Origin: Aestuariispira insulae
GTDB lineage: Bacteria > Pseudomonadota > Alphaproteobacteria > UBA8366 > Aestuariispiraceae
Direction of reading: 5' to 3'
DNA length: 64,000 bases
NCBI RefSeq assembly: GCF_003385955.1
Contig: NZ_QRDW01000003.1
Span: 124,001-188,000 of the forward strand
Position 1 is the stretch's first letter, and each line of letters begins with the position of its first letter. Shown here piece after piece: positions 63,626 to 64,000 of this stretch. The position numbers and the translations under genes are program-made. Below the pieces are notes generated by a model that was given only the letters and a program-made list of their open reading frames with translations, made no database searches and had not been told where the DNA came from.

Positions 63626-64000
63626 ATGCGCCAGGCGACAGTAGAACGCAATACCAATGAAACCCGCATTTCCGCCAGCGTCGATCTGGACGGTTCGGGG
63701 AAATATGACGTTTCCACCGGGATCGGGTTTCTGGATCATATGTTGGAACAGCTGTCGCGCCATAGCCTGATGGATTTGAACCTGCGGGCCCAGGGTGATC
63801 TGCATATCGATTTCCACCACACCACCGAAGACAGCGGCTATGTGGTTGGTGAGGCGGTGGCCAAGGCCCTTGGCGACCGCAAAGGTATTACCCGCTATGG
63901 TCATGCTTATATCCCGATGGATGAGACGCTCACCCGAGTGGCGATCGATCTTTCCAACCGGCCTTATCTGGTCTGGAAGGTGAAGTTCAGCCAACCGAAG
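63626..64000 (+). CDS. hisB: Imidazoleglycerol-phosphate dehydratase, N-terminal part
   Basis: The first 125 residues of HisB, which dehydrates imidazoleglycerol phosphate in histidine synthesis; the reading frame runs off the window edge. [20 protein letters not shown] opens the protein. [16 protein letters not shown] contains the first metal-binding His, and [20 protein letters not shown] carries the HHTTED metal motif, followed by [21 protein letters not shown] lies eight bases before the ATG. The remaining 70 or so residues are outside the window. hisB next to hslUV is usual in alphaproteobacteria. Confidence 0.95.
   Translation, partial: MRQATVERNTNETRISASVDLDGSGKYDVSTGIGFLDHMLEQLSRHSLMDLNLRAQGDLHIDFHHTTEDSGYVVGEAVAKALGDRKGITRYGHAYIPMDETLTRVAIDLSNRPYLVWKVKFSQPK

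Noticed and set aside
1-64000. Searched for tRNA, rRNA, CRISPR arrays, insertion sequences, prophage and toxin-antitoxin pairs
   Set aside because: None was recognised by eye. The XRE gene at 55041 has no toxin partner. A covariance-model search for small RNAs could still find elements not visible here.

Overview
This 64 kb window comes from the chromosome of an alphaproteobacterium, most likely a Rhodospirillales-like lineage (genus not determinable from sequence alone). The evidence is gene order: leuS-lptE-holA facing parB-parA-rsmG-mnmG-mnmE, then rho-hemJ-hemH-hemE, an origin-like gap, ppsR-maf-aroE-coaE-dnaQ-secB, and fxsA-timA-mltA-smr-xre-hslUV-hisB. This is the replication-origin neighbourhood of many alphaproteobacteria. 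No tRNA, rRNA, CRISPR array, insertion sequence or prophage was seen.

Region by region. 1-1271: end of exonuclease III (xthA), a small methyltransferase and a cyclic-nucleotide-binding protein. 1564-8203: a tightly coupled seven-gene locus of four glycosyltransferases, a histidine phosphatase, a NodB-type deacetylase and a small membrane protein; this is the best candidate here for an uncharacterised glycan system. 8289-14366: a complete YejABEF/Opp-like peptide-type ABC importer. 14406-21812: an MFS exporter with a divergent LysR regulator, a methyltransferase, an orphan OmpR-type response regulator with a metallo-beta-lactamase-fold hydrolase, a proline/alanine-rich protein of unknown function, an L,D-transpeptidase and YggS. 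22213-23946: a highly codon-biased porin and a DUF3576 lipoprotein. 24073-34032: leucyl-tRNA synthetase, LPS-assembly lipoprotein, DNA polymerase III delta, and the mnmE-mnmG-rsmG-parA-parB cluster with three parS sites. 34133-39532: a DUF6489 protein, a YyaL-type thioredoxin-domain protein, a quinone reductase, a DUF3108 gene interrupted by an in-frame stop, and an orphan lipoprotein. 39614-43736: rho and three late haem-synthesis genes.

The gap at 43737-44242 is the proposed oriC. It has an AT-rich stretch, a cluster of degenerate DnaA boxes and seven GANTC sites, and essential genes diverge from it. To its right lie ppsR-maf-aroE-coaE-dnaQ, secB, fxsA, timA and mltA. A lactate-utilisation operon (lutABC) sits between mltA and smr, where many relatives have none. 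Then follow an XRE regulator, a large hybrid sensor kinase, a single-domain globin, a MerR/TipAS regulator, hslUV, a PEGA-like lipoprotein and the start of hisB.

Functionally, the window joins chromosome replication and segregation (oriC, parABS, holA, dnaQ) with tRNA modification, haem synthesis, envelope biogenesis and proteostasis. Added to these are accessory modules for surface glycan synthesis, peptide uptake, lactate use and sensing. Many start sites below were moved from the longest open frame to an internal start with a better ribosome-binding site; each case is explained.
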